Numbered from the stretch's first letter, positions 7,854 through 16,619 are shown. The stretch is DNA of 31,555 bases from an uncultured bacterium (GCA_905215625.1 CAJMQQ010000032.1:1-31555), one strand, 5' to 3'. Notes: a model not told the origin generated them from the sequence alone. Program-made: numbers and translations.

Positions 7854-8465
7854 ATGCCAAAAGTGGCTTATTCAGAGGAAGAACGGGCAGATATACGGAA
7901 AAATCTCATTGCAGCCGGATTGGAACTGATGGCAAAGCAGGGGATTCAGCATACCACTATTCAGCAGATTTATGAAAGAGTGGGAATTTCACGCACGTTT
8001 TTCTATACGTTTTTTTCAACAAAAGAAGAATTTGTTGTTGAAATGCTGTATGTCCAGCAGCCAAAGATCATTGCTTATACAGAAAAACTGATGCACGATC
8101 CAAATTTAAGCTGGCGCGACGCAGTGAAGGAGTTTCTGCTTTCCTGCTGCTATGGCGAGAAAAGTGGAATTGCAGTCCTGACAATAGAAGAACAGCAGTG
8201 GATATTCCGGCGGTTGTCCAAAGATCAGGAACGGATCTTCAGGGAAAAACAGAGATGTTTATTTGGAAAAATCCTGGAAAGTTTTGGGATAAAAGCAGAA
8301 CCGGAACGAATTGCTGTCTTTACGAATCTGTGTCTGACGGTACTCGTAATCCGGAAGGCGATTCCAGATACGCTGCCATTGTTTGTTCCGGAAGCAGCAG
8401 ACAAAACCGTTGAGATTCAGATAGATGCCATTGTCAATACGTTAGAAGGGTTTCTGACACAATAA
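7854..8465 (+). CDS. TetR/AcrR family transcriptional regulator
   Basis: A 203-residue protein with the TetR N-terminal fold: RADIRKNLIAAGLELMAKQGIQHTTIQQIYERVGISRTFFYTFFSTKEEFVVEML (residues about 12-67) contains the helix-turn-helix and the conserved (F/Y)YxxF.sKeel motif. The C-terminal ligand domain is divergent and gives no clue to the effector. It begins 30 bases after the DUF5722-like gene behind AAGGGGAAAG, so it may be read through from it. A nearby target is not evident. Confidence 0.88.
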   Translation: MPKVAYSEEERADIRKNLIAAGLELMAKQGIQHTTIQQIYERVGISRTFFYTFFSTKEEFVVEMLYVQQPKIIAYTEKLMHDPNLSWRDAVKEFLLSCCYGEKSGIAVLTIEEQQWIFRRLSKDQERIFREKQRCLFGKILESFGIKAEPERIAVFTNLCLTVLVIRKAIPDTLPLFVPEAADKTVEIQIDAIVNTLEGFLTQ

Positions 8466-8472
8466 AACCATG

Positions 8473-8517
8473 TAAGTCCGTCTTATATGTAATAGGGATT
8501 CATATCAGACGGACTTA
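8473..8517. terminator. Long inverted repeat after the tetR-type gene (possible terminator)
   Basis: Perfect 11-bp arms TAAGTCCGTCT (8473-8483) and AGACGGACTTA (8507-8517) continue inward as ATATG/CATAT (8485-8489/8501-8505). No U-tract follows on either strand, so it is not a standard intrinsic terminator; a weaker terminator or a protein site are both possible. Confidence 0.55.
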
Positions 8518-8530
8518 TCAACACACAAAA

Positions 8531-8562
8531 TAAAGACAAATTCTTAAAAATGTCTTTATATA
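8531..8562 (+). promoter_or_regulatory. Putative promoter overlapping an 8-bp inverted repeat
   Basis: TAAAGACA (8531-8538) and TGTCTTTA (8551-8558) form perfect arms around 12 bases. The same segment can be read as -35 AAGACA (8533-8538), 18-base spacer and -10 TATATA (8557-8562) for the following gene, so the repeat would cover the promoter as an operator. Confidence 0.4.
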
Positions 8563-8583
8563 AACAAATAGGAGGAAAAAACT

Positions 8584-9069
8584 ATGGGATTTTTCAGCAA
8601 ACTTTTTAAGGGACCAGAACCAGACATGGAAAAAAGCAGGGCCAATGCGGAAAAAATGAGGGCGTTGTTTAACCAGAAGGTGGCTGGTGGGGATGATTAC
8701 CAGCTGATTTTTGGCTATACGGAAGATGTAAGCCGGTTTAACTATGGGTTTGTCCATGGCAGCAAGACCAAAATCGGCAATCTGATTGTGGGATGGAAAG
8801 AAGCAGACCCAACGATTGTAGTGGTTCCGACCGTCCCGGATCTTTCTGGCTGTGGCGAGGCAGTTTTCTACCGTCGTTCCGACATTTTAAAGGCATACCG
8901 GAACAAATATCCCACCGATGCGTTTGTGATTTATCCGGACAAAAAGGGATATATCGGAATCAATGCCTATGAATGGCTGGAAGATGAAAAATTATATGTA
9001 TATGTATCGCAGAAAGAAGAACTGGAGGCATTTACGTCCTTCTTCTTAAACCAGTTTGCGAAAAAGTAA
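8584..9069 (+). CDS. Conserved-looking protein of unknown function
   Basis: I do not recognise this 161-residue protein. It begins MGFFSKLFKGP, a short amphipathic start often seen in small membrane-peripheral proteins, followed by a charged helix (residues 14-35) and then a mixed alpha/beta region with TIVVVPTVPDLSGCGEAVFYRRSDI near the middle and an acidic, aromatic C-terminus. There is no signal peptide, membrane segment, Cys pair or obvious nucleotide motif. The start is well supported by AGGAGG with 8 bases of spacing. It stands between the tetR-type gene and nrdA with its own probable promoter and an independent promoter downstream, so it may be a single-gene unit. Base composition is like its neighbours. 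Confidence 0.75.
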   Translation: MGFFSKLFKGPEPDMEKSRANAEKMRALFNQKVAGGDDYQLIFGYTEDVSRFNYGFVHGSKTKIGNLIVGWKEADPTIVVVPTVPDLSGCGEAVFYRRSDILKAYRNKYPTDAFVIYPDKKGYIGINAYEWLEDEKLYVYVSQKEELEAFTSFFLNQFAKK

Positions 9070-9104
9070 GAATAGAACCAGTACAAAAAAATCTGCATAC
9101 CATC

Positions 9105-9133
9105 TTGAAAAAATACGAAATATAGTATATGAT
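9105..9133 (+). promoter_or_regulatory. Promoter of nrdAB
   Basis: -35 TTGAAA (9105-9110), 17-base spacer, -10 TATGAT (9128-9133). The start codon is about 33 bases downstream. I looked for the paired NrdR boxes that often overlap such promoters and found only loosely similar AT-rich sequence. Confidence 0.6.
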
Positions 9134-9165
9134 ATTGAATCAAAGCGCAACATATGGAGGTGGCT

Positions 9166-11679
9166 ATGCAGATTAGAAAACGAAGCGGTATGTTGGAGGA
9201 TTATACGCCTCATAAGATAACAGAAGCAATGAAAAAAGCCTTTGCCAGTGTGGGAGAAACTCTTGACGAGCCTGCAGCGGCAGGGCTTTTGAAGGCTGTG
9301 GAAGACAGTTTTGACGGTTCAGAAGCAGCAGTAGAAGAAATACAGGATCAGGTAGAGAGGGTTTTAATGGCAGCGGGACATTACGAGGCTGCAAAAAGTT
9401 ACATTCTTTACCGCCAGAAACGCACAGAGCTGCGTTCTGCCAGGGCAGAGATTGCTGGTCAGTTTGAAGACAGCGGAATGGAAGCGTGTCTGGCAGAGAT
9501 TCAGAAAGAGTTTGATCCGGCGCTGTATTCCATCCACACATTATCCGCCCAGCTTTCTGGTTTTGTAAAACCTGGCATGAAAATGGAAGAACGGATTGCA
9601 GTGCTGACAAAGGCGGCCATTGAACTGACCAGTCCAGAGTCTCCGGATTGGGAAAAGATTGCAGCCCGTTTTTTGAATTACGGATTCCGCCGTCGTCTGG
9701 CAGCAGAACTTAGCCGCCTGGGAATTGAAAGCTTTTATGAAAAAATCGTCTATCTGACAAAAGAAGGGCTGTATGGGGATTACATCCTCAATTCCTATTC
9801 CAGAGCGGATCTAGACTTGGCGGCTTCTTTCATAGACGACAGCAGGGATCAGCAGTTTACCTGGTCGGGTCTGGATCTCCTTTTAAAGCGCTATGTGATT
9901 CAGACCCGTCAGCATGAACCTTTGGAAACGCCTCAGGAAATGTTTCTGGGAATCGCCCTTCATCTTGCCATGAACGAGACGACAGACCGGATGAAATGGG
10001 TCCAGAAATTTTACGATATGTTAAGTCTTTTGCAGGTAACCATGGCAACTCCCACCTTGTCCAATGCAAGAAAGCCGTATCACCAGTTGTCCAGCTGCTT
10101 TATTGACATGGTGCCGGACAGTCTGGAGGGAATTTACCGCAGTATTGATAACTTTGCCAAGGTAAGCAAATTTGGCGGCGGCATGGGTCTGTATTTTGGA
10201 AAGGTCAGAGCGACAGGAAGCAGTATCCGGGGATTTGAAGGCGCCGCCGGAGGGGTTATCCGCTGGATTAAGCTGGTCAATGATACGGCAGTGGCAGTGG
10301 ATCAGCTAGGTATGCGCCAGGGCGCAGCAGCCGTATATCTGGATGCATGGCATAAGGATTTGCCGGAATTTTTACAGCTTAGAACCAATAATGGCGATGA
10401 CCGGATGAAGGCCCATGATATTTTTCCAGCCGTATGCTGGCCGGATTTATTCTGGAAACTGGCCCGTACCGATTTAGATGCTTCCTGGTATCTGATGTGT
10501 CCTCACGAGATTCTGACGGTCAAGGGGTATGCCTTAGAAGACTACTGGGGAGAGGAATGGGAAAGCCGCTACTTAAGCTGTGTGGACGATCCCCGGATTA
10601 CCAAACGAACTGTGACAGTAAAAGAGATTGTCCGTCTGGTATTAAAAAGCGCAGTAGAGACGGGAACGCCGTTTACGTTTAACCGGGATGCAGTAAACAG
10701 GGCCAATCCTAACGGCCACTGCGGCATGATTTACTGTTCCAATCTGTGTACAGAAATTGCCCAGAATATGGCTCCGATTGAGACGGTAAGTACGGAAATC
10801 CAGACAAAAGAGGGAGATACGGTTGTCGTTACTACAACCAGGCCGGGGGATTTTGTAGTATGTAATCTGGCCAGCCTTTCTCTGGGAAATCTTCCGGTTG
10901 AAGATGAGAAGGTAATGGAGGACGTGGTTGCCACAGCAGTGCGGGCGCTGGACAATGTCATTGACTTGAATTTTTATCCGCTTCCTTATGCAAAGATTAC
11001 CAACCGCCGCTACCGCAGCATCGGCCTTGGTGTCAGCGGTTACCACCATATGCTGGCAAAACACCGCATCCGCTGGGAGAGCGACGAACATTTAGAGTTT
11101 GTCGATGGCGTTTTTGAGACCATTAACCGGGCGGCGGTTTCGGCAAGCTGCCATCTGGCAAAGGAAAAAGGCGCATACAGCTTTTTTGCAGGAAGCGACT
11201 GGGAAAACGGGGCATATTTTGAAAAGAGAGGGTATGACAGTCCGGAATGGAAGAAACTGGCAGAAGAGGTACGCCAGTATGGGATGAGAAACGCATATCT
11301 TCTTGCAGTAGCGCCTACCAGCAGCACCAGTATTATAGCAGGTACAACTGCAGGAATCGATCCGGTTATGAATAAATTTTTCCTGGAGGAAAAACGGGGC
11401 GGTATGCTGCCAAGAGTGGCTCCGGATTTATCTCCGGAGACCTTCTGGTATTATAAAAATGCTCATCTTCTGGATCAGACCTGGAGCGTAAAAGCCTGCG
11501 GCATCAGGCAGCGCCATATTGATCAGGCCCAGAGCATGAATTTATACATTACCAATGAGTATACTCTGCGTCAGGTACTGGAACTGTACCTGCAGGCATG
11601 GGAACAGGGAGTAAAAACGATTTATTATGTCCGCAGCAAATCCCTTGAAGTGGAAGAGTGCGAGAGCTGTTCCTCTTAA
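9166..11679 (+). CDS. nrdA: Class I ribonucleoside-diphosphate reductase, large (alpha) subunit
   Basis: An 837-residue catalytic subunit converting NDPs to dNDPs. An ATP-cone (QIRKRSGMLEDYTPHKITEAMKKAF, residues 2 to about 90) gives overall allosteric control. Active-site residues are all present: Cys311 (SSCF) and Cys566 (VCNLAS) as the redox pair, Asn526-Cys528-Glu530 in SNLCTEI, and Tyr820-Tyr821 (TIYYVRS) for radical transfer; the tail CESCSS carries the Cys pair (832, 835) reduced by thioredoxin-like proteins. PTSSTSIIAGTTAGIDP is the phosphate-binding loop. I chose ATG at 9166 because GGAGG (9156-9160) sits 5 bases upstream; the ATG at 9154 overlaps that ribosome site and has none of its own. 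nrdB follows after 32 bases. Confidence 0.95.
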   Translation: MQIRKRSGMLEDYTPHKITEAMKKAFASVGETLDEPAAAGLLKAVEDSFDGSEAAVEEIQDQVERVLMAAGHYEAAKSYILYRQKRTELRSARAEIAGQFEDSGMEACLAEIQKEFDPALYSIHTLSAQLSGFVKPGMKMEERIAVLTKAAIELTSPESPDWEKIAARFLNYGFRRRLAAELSRLGIESFYEKIVYLTKEGLYGDYILNSYSRADLDLAASFIDDSRDQQFTWSGLDLLLKRYVIQTRQHEPLETPQEMFLGIALHLAMNETTDRMKWVQKFYDMLSLLQVTMATPTLSNARKPYHQLSSCFIDMVPDSLEGIYRSIDNFAKVSKFGGGMGLYFGKVRATGSSIRGFEGAAGGVIRWIKLVNDTAVAVDQLGMRQGAAAVYLDAWHKDLPEFLQLRTNNGDDRMKAHDIFPAVCWPDLFWKLARTDLDASWYLMCPHEILTVKGYALEDYWGEEWESRYLSCVDDPRITKRTVTVKEIVRLVLKSAVETGTPFTFNRDAVNRANPNGHCGMIYCSNLCTEIAQNMAPIETVSTEIQTKEGDTVVVTTTRPGDFVVCNLASLSLGNLPVEDEKVMEDVVATAVRALDNVIDLNFYPLPYAKITNRRYRSIGLGVSGYHHMLAKHRIRWESDEHLEFVDGVFETINRAAVSASCHLAKEKGAYSFFAGSDWENGAYFEKRGYDSPEWKKLAEEVRQYGMRNAYLLAVAPTSSTSIIAGTTAGIDPVMNKFFLEEKRGGMLPRVAPDLSPETFWYYKNAHLLDQTWSVKACGIRQRHIDQAQSMNLYITNEYTLRQVLELYLQAWEQGVKTIYYVRSKSLEVEECESCSS

Positions 11680-11711
11680 CAAACATAAATCATCAGAAGG
11701 AGACTGGTTTC

Positions 11712-12755
11712 ATGGCAACACTTGTAAAAAAATCCTTATTTAATCCGCAGGGAGATACAGAAGTCATTAAGCGCCGGATGATAGGGGGAAATACCACCAA
11801 CTTAAATGACTTTAACAATTTAAAATACCCATGGGTCAGCGACTGGTACCGTCAGGCGATGAATAATTTCTGGATTCCGGAAGAAATTAATTTGTCCCAG
11901 GATGTAAAAGATTATCCCAAACTTTCACAGGCAGAACGGACTGCATACGATAAAATCCTGAGTTTTCTGGTATTTCTGGATTCTCTGCAGAGCGCCAATC
12001 TGCCCAATATCAGCGCTTATGTAACTGCCAATGAAGTAAACTTGTGTCTGTCCATCCAGGCATTCCAGGAGTGTGTCCACAGTCAGAGCTACAGCTATAT
12101 GCTGGATACTATCTGCAGTCCGGTAGAGCGGAATCAGATTCTGTATCAGTGGAAGACCGATGAACATCTGCTGCGCCGCAATACGTTTATTGGAGAGTTA
12201 TATAATCAGTTCCAGGAAAAACAGACGCCGGAAGCTCTTTTAAAAGTGCTGATGGCAAATTACATTCTGGAAGGCATTTATTTTTATAGCGGTTTCATGT
12301 TTTTCTATAATCTTTCCCGAAATGGAAAGATGCCAGGATCAGCCCAGGAAATCCGCTACATCAACCGGGATGAAAATACCCATCTGTGGCTGTTCCGCAA
12401 CATTTTGCTGGAACTTAAAAACGAGGAGCCGGAGCTGTTTACCGAAGAAATGGTAAAAGAGCTGCAGGAAATGTTGAAAGAAGGCGTCCGTCAGGAAATT
12501 GCATGGGGACATTACGTGATTGGAGATGAGATTCCGGGACTGAACAAAAAAATGCTCAGCGATTATATCCATTATCTGGGAAATCTGCGCTGGTCCAGTC
12601 TGGGATTTGGCTATCTTTATGAAGAAAACAGGGAAGAACCGGTCAGCATGGCCTGGGTCAGCCAGTATTCCAACGCCAATATGGTAAAGACGGATTTCTT
12701 TGAAGCCAAGAGCACGGCTTATGCCAAGAGTACGGCGCTGATTGATGATCTATAA
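11712..12755 (+). CDS. nrdB: Class I ribonucleoside-diphosphate reductase, small (beta) subunit
   Basis: A 347-residue ferritin-like radical-generating subunit. All metal ligands can be placed: Asp90 (FLDSLQ), Glu120 and His123 (ECVHSQSY), Glu187 (ILEGIYFY), Glu221 and His224 (DENTH). Tyr127 stands seven residues after Glu120, exactly like the radical Tyr122 of E. coli NrdB, so this is a tyrosyl-radical enzyme and not a Tyr-less (Ic-type) variant. The C-terminus ends in the acidic, hydrophobic IDDL tail expected to dock into NrdA. The start at 11712 (MATLVKK) has AAGGAGA 8 bases upstream; the longer frame from 11658 would overlap nrdA. No nrdI or nrdH lies nearby. Confidence 0.94.
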   Translation: MATLVKKSLFNPQGDTEVIKRRMIGGNTTNLNDFNNLKYPWVSDWYRQAMNNFWIPEEINLSQDVKDYPKLSQAERTAYDKILSFLVFLDSLQSANLPNISAYVTANEVNLCLSIQAFQECVHSQSYSYMLDTICSPVERNQILYQWKTDEHLLRRNTFIGELYNQFQEKQTPEALLKVLMANYILEGIYFYSGFMFFYNLSRNGKMPGSAQEIRYINRDENTHLWLFRNILLELKNEEPELFTEEMVKELQEMLKEGVRQEIAWGHYVIGDEIPGLNKKMLSDYIHYLGNLRWSSLGFGYLYEENREEPVSMAWVSQYSNANMVKTDFFEAKSTAYAKSTALIDDL

Positions 12756-12783
12756 TAACTATTCAGCCAGGCGCAAGATAGAC

Positions 12784-12812
12784 TTGACAATTCCGGTATT
12801 AGTGATTAGAAT
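12784..12812 (+). promoter_or_regulatory. Promoter of the pheST T-box transcript
   Basis: -35 TTGACA (12784-12789), 17-base spacer, -10 TAGAAT (12807-12812); transcription should start near 12819, just before stem I of the leader. Confidence 0.78.
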
Positions 12813-12818
12813 GTTAGG

Positions 12819-13096
12819 TAGTTTATAAAAAAGGCTGTGAATGTGACAGTAAGCCCTTATTTTCCCTCAGAGAGAGGAAGCCACCGGCTGTAAGCTTCCT
12901 TGGGTTCCGATAACTGGCCGAATTTCCCACAGGAGCCGCACTGCTGAAACTGGTATGGGACAGAAGTCTCCTGGCGCTAGGCAGTGACGTTTCGTACACG
13001 TTACGTATAGGATGAGAGCCTGTTGAGACAGGAATCAGGGTGGTACCGCGAAGTTTAAGCTTCGTCCCTTCGTTTTGGAGGGACGGGGCTTTTTTA
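12819..13096 (+). promoter_or_regulatory. T-box riboswitch leader of pheST
   Basis: The hallmark T-box sequence GGGTGGTACCGCG is at 13038-13050. Upstream lie a stem I region with an AGTA loop-E-type motif (12848-12851), the distal hairpin GGAAGC.../GCTTCC, and CCTGT-tgag-ACAGG (stem III) just before the T-box. A candidate Phe specifier TTC is at 12905-12907, facing the AGTA; I hold that codon tentatively, because the base after it is C and not the usual purine. GCGAAG-tttaa-GCTTCGT forms the antiterminator, whose 3' half is shared with the terminator stem. Uncharged tRNA-Phe should favour antitermination and raise pheST expression. Confidence 0.95.
13057..13095 (+). terminator. Regulated terminator of the pheST T-box
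   Basis: Arms AAGCTTCGTCCCT (13057-13069) and AGGGACGGGGCTT (13079-13091) pair with two G:U wobbles and are followed by a T6 run. The 5' arm overlaps the antiterminator, as required for switching. Confidence 0.92.
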
Positions 13097-13153
13097 TTAC
13101 TTAGCCAATGCCTCTCCAGAGAACTGTTACCAAAAACAAGTAAAGGAGATATT

Positions 13154-14173
13154 ATGAAAGAGCAGTTAGAGAAAATCAAATCAGAAGCCCTGGCAAAGCT
13201 TGGAGCAGCGGATAAGCTGGAAACATTAAATGACATTCGTGTTGCTTACCTGGGAAAAAAAGGTGAACTGACCACTGTATTAAAGAGCATGAAAGATGTA
13301 GCTCCAGAGGATCGTCCAAAAGTGGGACAGATGGTCAATGAAGTACGGGCAATGATTGAAAATAAACTGGAAGAGACCAGAGAAGCTTTGGCAAGAAAAG
13401 CCAGAGAAGAACAGATGGCAAAAGAAGTCATTGACGTAACCCTTCCTGCAAACAGAGGCAGAATGGGCCACAGCCATCCCAATGCCATTGCACTGGCTGA
13501 GGTAGAGCGTATCTTTACCGGTATGGGGTATGAAGTGGTAGAAGGTCCGGAAGTAGAGTACGACAGATATAACTTTGAAAAGCTGAATATTCCAAAAGGA
13601 CATCCGGCAAGAGACGAGCAGGATACCTTCTATATTAACGAAAATATCCTGTTAAGAAGCCAGACTTCTCCGGTTCAGGTTCGTACCATGGAAAACCGCA
13701 AACCGCCTATCCGCATTATTGCTCCGGGACGGGTATTCCGTTCTGATGCAGTGGACGCGACCCATTCTCCATCCTTCCATCAGATCGAAGGTCTGGTAAT
13801 CGACAAACACGTTACGTTTGCGGATTTAAAGGGTACATTGGCTGAGTTTGCAAAGGAATTATTCGGTCCGGAGACCAAGGTAAAATTCCGTCCGCATCAC
13901 TTCCCGTTTACCGAGCCCAGTGCAGAAGTGGATGTAAGCTGCTTTAAGTGCGGCGGAAAAGGCTGCCGGTTCTGTAAGGGATCCGGCTGGATTGAGATTT
14001 TAGGCTGCGGTATGGTGCATCCAAGGGTACTGGAAATGTGCAACATTGATCCAAACGAATACTCTGGCTTTGCATTTGGCGTAGGTCTGGAGAGAATTGC
14101 CCTGTTAAAATATGAGATTGACGATATGAGACTGCTGTACGAGAATGATGCCCGTTTCTTAAAGCAGTTCTAA
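13154..14173 (+). CDS. pheS: Phenylalanyl-tRNA synthetase, alpha subunit
   Basis: A 339-residue catalytic subunit of the (alpha-beta)2 enzyme charging tRNA-Phe. The N-terminal coiled coil (residues about 1-85) leads into the class II core: GPEVEYDRYNFEKLNIPKGHPARDEQDTFYI (motif 1 region and Phe site), RSQTSPVQVRTM (motif 2 region), PGRVFRSDAVDATHSPSFHQIEG and the motif 3 stretch GFAFGVGLERIALLKY. The start is ATG at 13154 with AAAGGAGAT 8 bases upstream; the frame stays open back to 13040, but that extension lies inside the T-box terminator and is not translated. pheT follows after 25 bases. Confidence 0.97.
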   Translation: MKEQLEKIKSEALAKLGAADKLETLNDIRVAYLGKKGELTTVLKSMKDVAPEDRPKVGQMVNEVRAMIENKLEETREALARKAREEQMAKEVIDVTLPANRGRMGHSHPNAIALAEVERIFTGMGYEVVEGPEVEYDRYNFEKLNIPKGHPARDEQDTFYINENILLRSQTSPVQVRTMENRKPPIRIIAPGRVFRSDAVDATHSPSFHQIEGLVIDKHVTFADLKGTLAEFAKELFGPETKVKFRPHHFPFTEPSAEVDVSCFKCGGKGCRFCKGSGWIEILGCGMVHPRVLEMCNIDPNEYSGFAFGVGLERIALLKYEIDDMRLLYENDARFLKQF

Positions 14174-14198
14174 AGTTGGATTAGAAGGAGAATAGATT

Positions 14199-16619
14199 AT
14201 GAATACAGCGTTATCATGGATTAAAGCATACGTTCCGGATCTGGATGTGACGGCGCAGGAATATACCGACGCCATGACTCTGTCCGGAACCAAGGTGGAA
14301 GGATATGAGTGTCTGGACAAAAATCTGGAGAAAATCGTAGTTGGACAGATCAAAAAAATTGAAAAGCATCCAGATGCAGATAAGCTGATTATTTGTCAGG
14401 TAGATGTGGGAACGGAAACCATTCAGATTGTAACTGGTGCTCCCAACGTAAAGGAAGGAGATAAGGTTCCTGTTGTATTAGACGGCGGAAAAGTGGCAGG
14501 CGGACATGACGGCGGTCCTCTTCCGGAAGAGGGAATCCGGATTAAAAGCGGCAAATTAAGAGGTATTGAGTCTCATGGAATGATGTGTTCCATTGAGGAA
14601 CTGGGCTCCAGCCGGGATATGTATCCGCTGGCTCCGGAAAGCGGAATCTATATTCTTCCGGAAGATACCCAGGTAGGAGCAGATGCAGTAGAAGTGCTGG
14701 GTCTTCGCGATGTGGTATTTGAGTACGAAATTACATCGAACCGCGTAGACTGCTACAGCGTGCTTGGTATTGCAAGAGAGGCTGCCGCTACTTTTAGAAA
14801 ACCATTTGTTCCTCCGGTGGTTACAGAAAGCGGAAATGGAGAAGATATTCACGATTATTTAAAGGTTACTGTGGAAAATCAGGAACTTTGTCCAAGATAT
14901 TGTGCGAGAATGGTGAAAAATATTAAACTGGCTCCATCTCCGGAGTGGATGCAGAGACGTCTGGCAGCCAGCGGTATCCGTCCAATCAACAATATTGTGG
15001 ATATTACCAACTACATTATGGAAGAATACGGACAGCCAATGCACGCATTTGACTATGATTTATTAGCTGGACATGAGATTGTGGTAAAGTGTGCGAAAGA
15101 CGGCGATGAATTCCAGACTCTGGACGGTCAGATGAGAAAACTGGATCATACCGTTTTAATGATCAATGACGGCGAAAAAGCAGTCGGCATTGCAGGCATT
15201 ATGGGCGGTGAAAATTCCAAAATTACCGATGATGTAAAGAGCATGGTATTTGAGTGTGCCTGCTTTGACGGAACCAATATCCGTCTGTCAGCCAAGAAAG
15301 TGGGACTTCGTACCGATGCTTCCGGCAAATTTGAAAAGGGACTGGATCCCAATACTGCTATGGAAGCAATCAACCGTGCCTGCCAGTTAATCGAAGAACT
15401 GGGAGCCGGAGAAGTAGTCGGCGGCGTTATCGACGTTTGCGCCGGATTAAAGGAGCCGAAGAGAATCCCATTCCATCCGGAACGCATTAACAAATTACTG
15501 GGAACCGACCTTTCCAAAGAAACCATGTTAAGCTATTTTGGGCCATTGGAGATCGGCTATGACGAAGAGACAGGAGAAGTGATTGCTCCTACCTGGAGAC
15601 AGGATTTGGAGAGAGAGGCAGATATTGCAGAGGAAGTGGCAAGATTTTTTGGATATGATAAGATCCCGACTACATTGCCAGCTGGAGAGTCTACTACCGG
15701 AAAACTGTCTTATAAGCTGAGAATCGAAGAAAAAGCAAGAGAAATTGCAGAGTTCTCCGGTTTCTCACAGGCCATGACCTATTCCTTTGAAAGTCCAAAG
15801 GTATTTGACAAGCTGTTAATTCCAGAAGACTCCAGACTTCGCCAGACCGTTGTAATCTCCAATCCATTGGGAGAAGATTTCAGCGTTATGCGTACCCTGC
15901 CGTTAAACGGTATGCTGAGTTCTCTGTCTACCAACTACAACCGCAGAAATAAGGACGTTCGTCTGTATGAGATGGCAACCGTTTATCTGCCAAAGAGCCT
16001 GCCTCTGACCGAACTTCCGGACGAGCGGATGCAGTTTGTACTGGGAATGTACGGAGACGGCGACTTCTTTACCATGAAGGGCGTGGTAGAAGAGTTCTTT
16101 GAAAGCGTAGGCATGACCGGACGCCTTCACTACGATCCAAATGGAGATCATCCGTATCTGCATCCAGGAAGAAAGGCAGATATTGTATACAACAATACCG
16201 TAATCGGCTATTTGGGTGAAATTCATCCGGATGTAGCAGACAATTATAAGATTGGTGAGAAAACATATGTGGCAGTTGTAGATATGCCTGCAATGTTAGA
16301 GTTCACTACATTTGACAGAAAATATGCCGGACTGGCAAAATTCCCTGCAGTAAGCAGAGACTTAAGTATGGTAGTTCCAAAAACTGTACTGGCAGGCCAG
16401 ATTGAAGATATGATTGTTCAGAGAAGCGGAAAGATTCTGGAAGAGTGCAAGCTGTTTGATATTTATGAAGGCAGCCAGATTAAGGAAGGATACAAGTCTA
16501 TGGCTTACTCCATTACCTTTAGAGCACAGGATCACACTCTGGAAGAAAAAGAGATTACCGGTGTAATGAATAAAATTTTAAATGGCCTTCAGGGAATGGG
16601 AATTGAACTGAGAGCATAA
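14199..16619 (+). CDS. pheT: Phenylalanyl-tRNA synthetase, beta subunit
   Basis: An 806-residue subunit of standard length. In order: N-terminal domain and tRNA-binding (EMAP/OB) domain (residues about 40-155; IEKHPDADKLIICQVD, IVTGAPNV), the B3/B4 editing region (about 210-390; NRVDCYSVLGIAREAAA, PINNIVDITNY, QPMHAFDYD, GIAGIMGGENS), B5 (about 410-480), the catalytic-like core (ISNPLGEDFSVMRTLPLNGML) and the C-terminal anticodon-binding FDX-ACB domain (KFPAVSRDLSMVVP...YKSMAYSITFRAQDHTLEEKEI). B3/B4 in this family hydrolyses mischarged Tyr-tRNA-Phe. AGAAGGAGA precedes the ATG. It is co-transcribed with pheS under T-box control. Confidence 0.97.
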   Translation: MNTALSWIKAYVPDLDVTAQEYTDAMTLSGTKVEGYECLDKNLEKIVVGQIKKIEKHPDADKLIICQVDVGTETIQIVTGAPNVKEGDKVPVVLDGGKVAGGHDGGPLPEEGIRIKSGKLRGIESHGMMCSIEELGSSRDMYPLAPESGIYILPEDTQVGADAVEVLGLRDVVFEYEITSNRVDCYSVLGIAREAAATFRKPFVPPVVTESGNGEDIHDYLKVTVENQELCPRYCARMVKNIKLAPSPEWMQRRLAASGIRPINNIVDITNYIMEEYGQPMHAFDYDLLAGHEIVVKCAKDGDEFQTLDGQMRKLDHTVLMINDGEKAVGIAGIMGGENSKITDDVKSMVFECACFDGTNIRLSAKKVGLRTDASGKFEKGLDPNTAMEAINRACQLIEELGAGEVVGGVIDVCAGLKEPKRIPFHPERINKLLGTDLSKETMLSYFGPLEIGYDEETGEVIAPTWRQDLEREADIAEEVARFFGYDKIPTTLPAGESTTGKLSYKLRIEEKAREIAEFSGFSQAMTYSFESPKVFDKLLIPEDSRLRQTVVISNPLGEDFSVMRTLPLNGMLSSLSTNYNRRNKDVRLYEMATVYLPKSLPLTELPDERMQFVLGMYGDGDFFTMKGVVEEFFESVGMTGRLHYDPNGDHPYLHPGRKADIVYNNTVIGYLGEIHPDVADNYKIGEKTYVAVVDMPAMLEFTTFDRKYAGLAKFPAVSRDLSMVVPKTVLAGQIEDMIVQRSGKILEECKLFDIYEGSQIKEGYKSMAYSITFRAQDHTLEEKEITGVMNKILNGLQGMGIELRA

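Noticed and set aside
9105..9165. NrdR boxes at the nrdAB promoter
   Set aside because: The AT-rich sequence only loosely resembles the ACACWATATWTNGTGT consensus and no properly spaced pair is present.
13040..13153. N-terminal extension of pheS
   Set aside because: The extra 38 codons lie across the T-box antiterminator and terminator; the real start at 13154 has a proper ribosome site and matches the family N-terminus.
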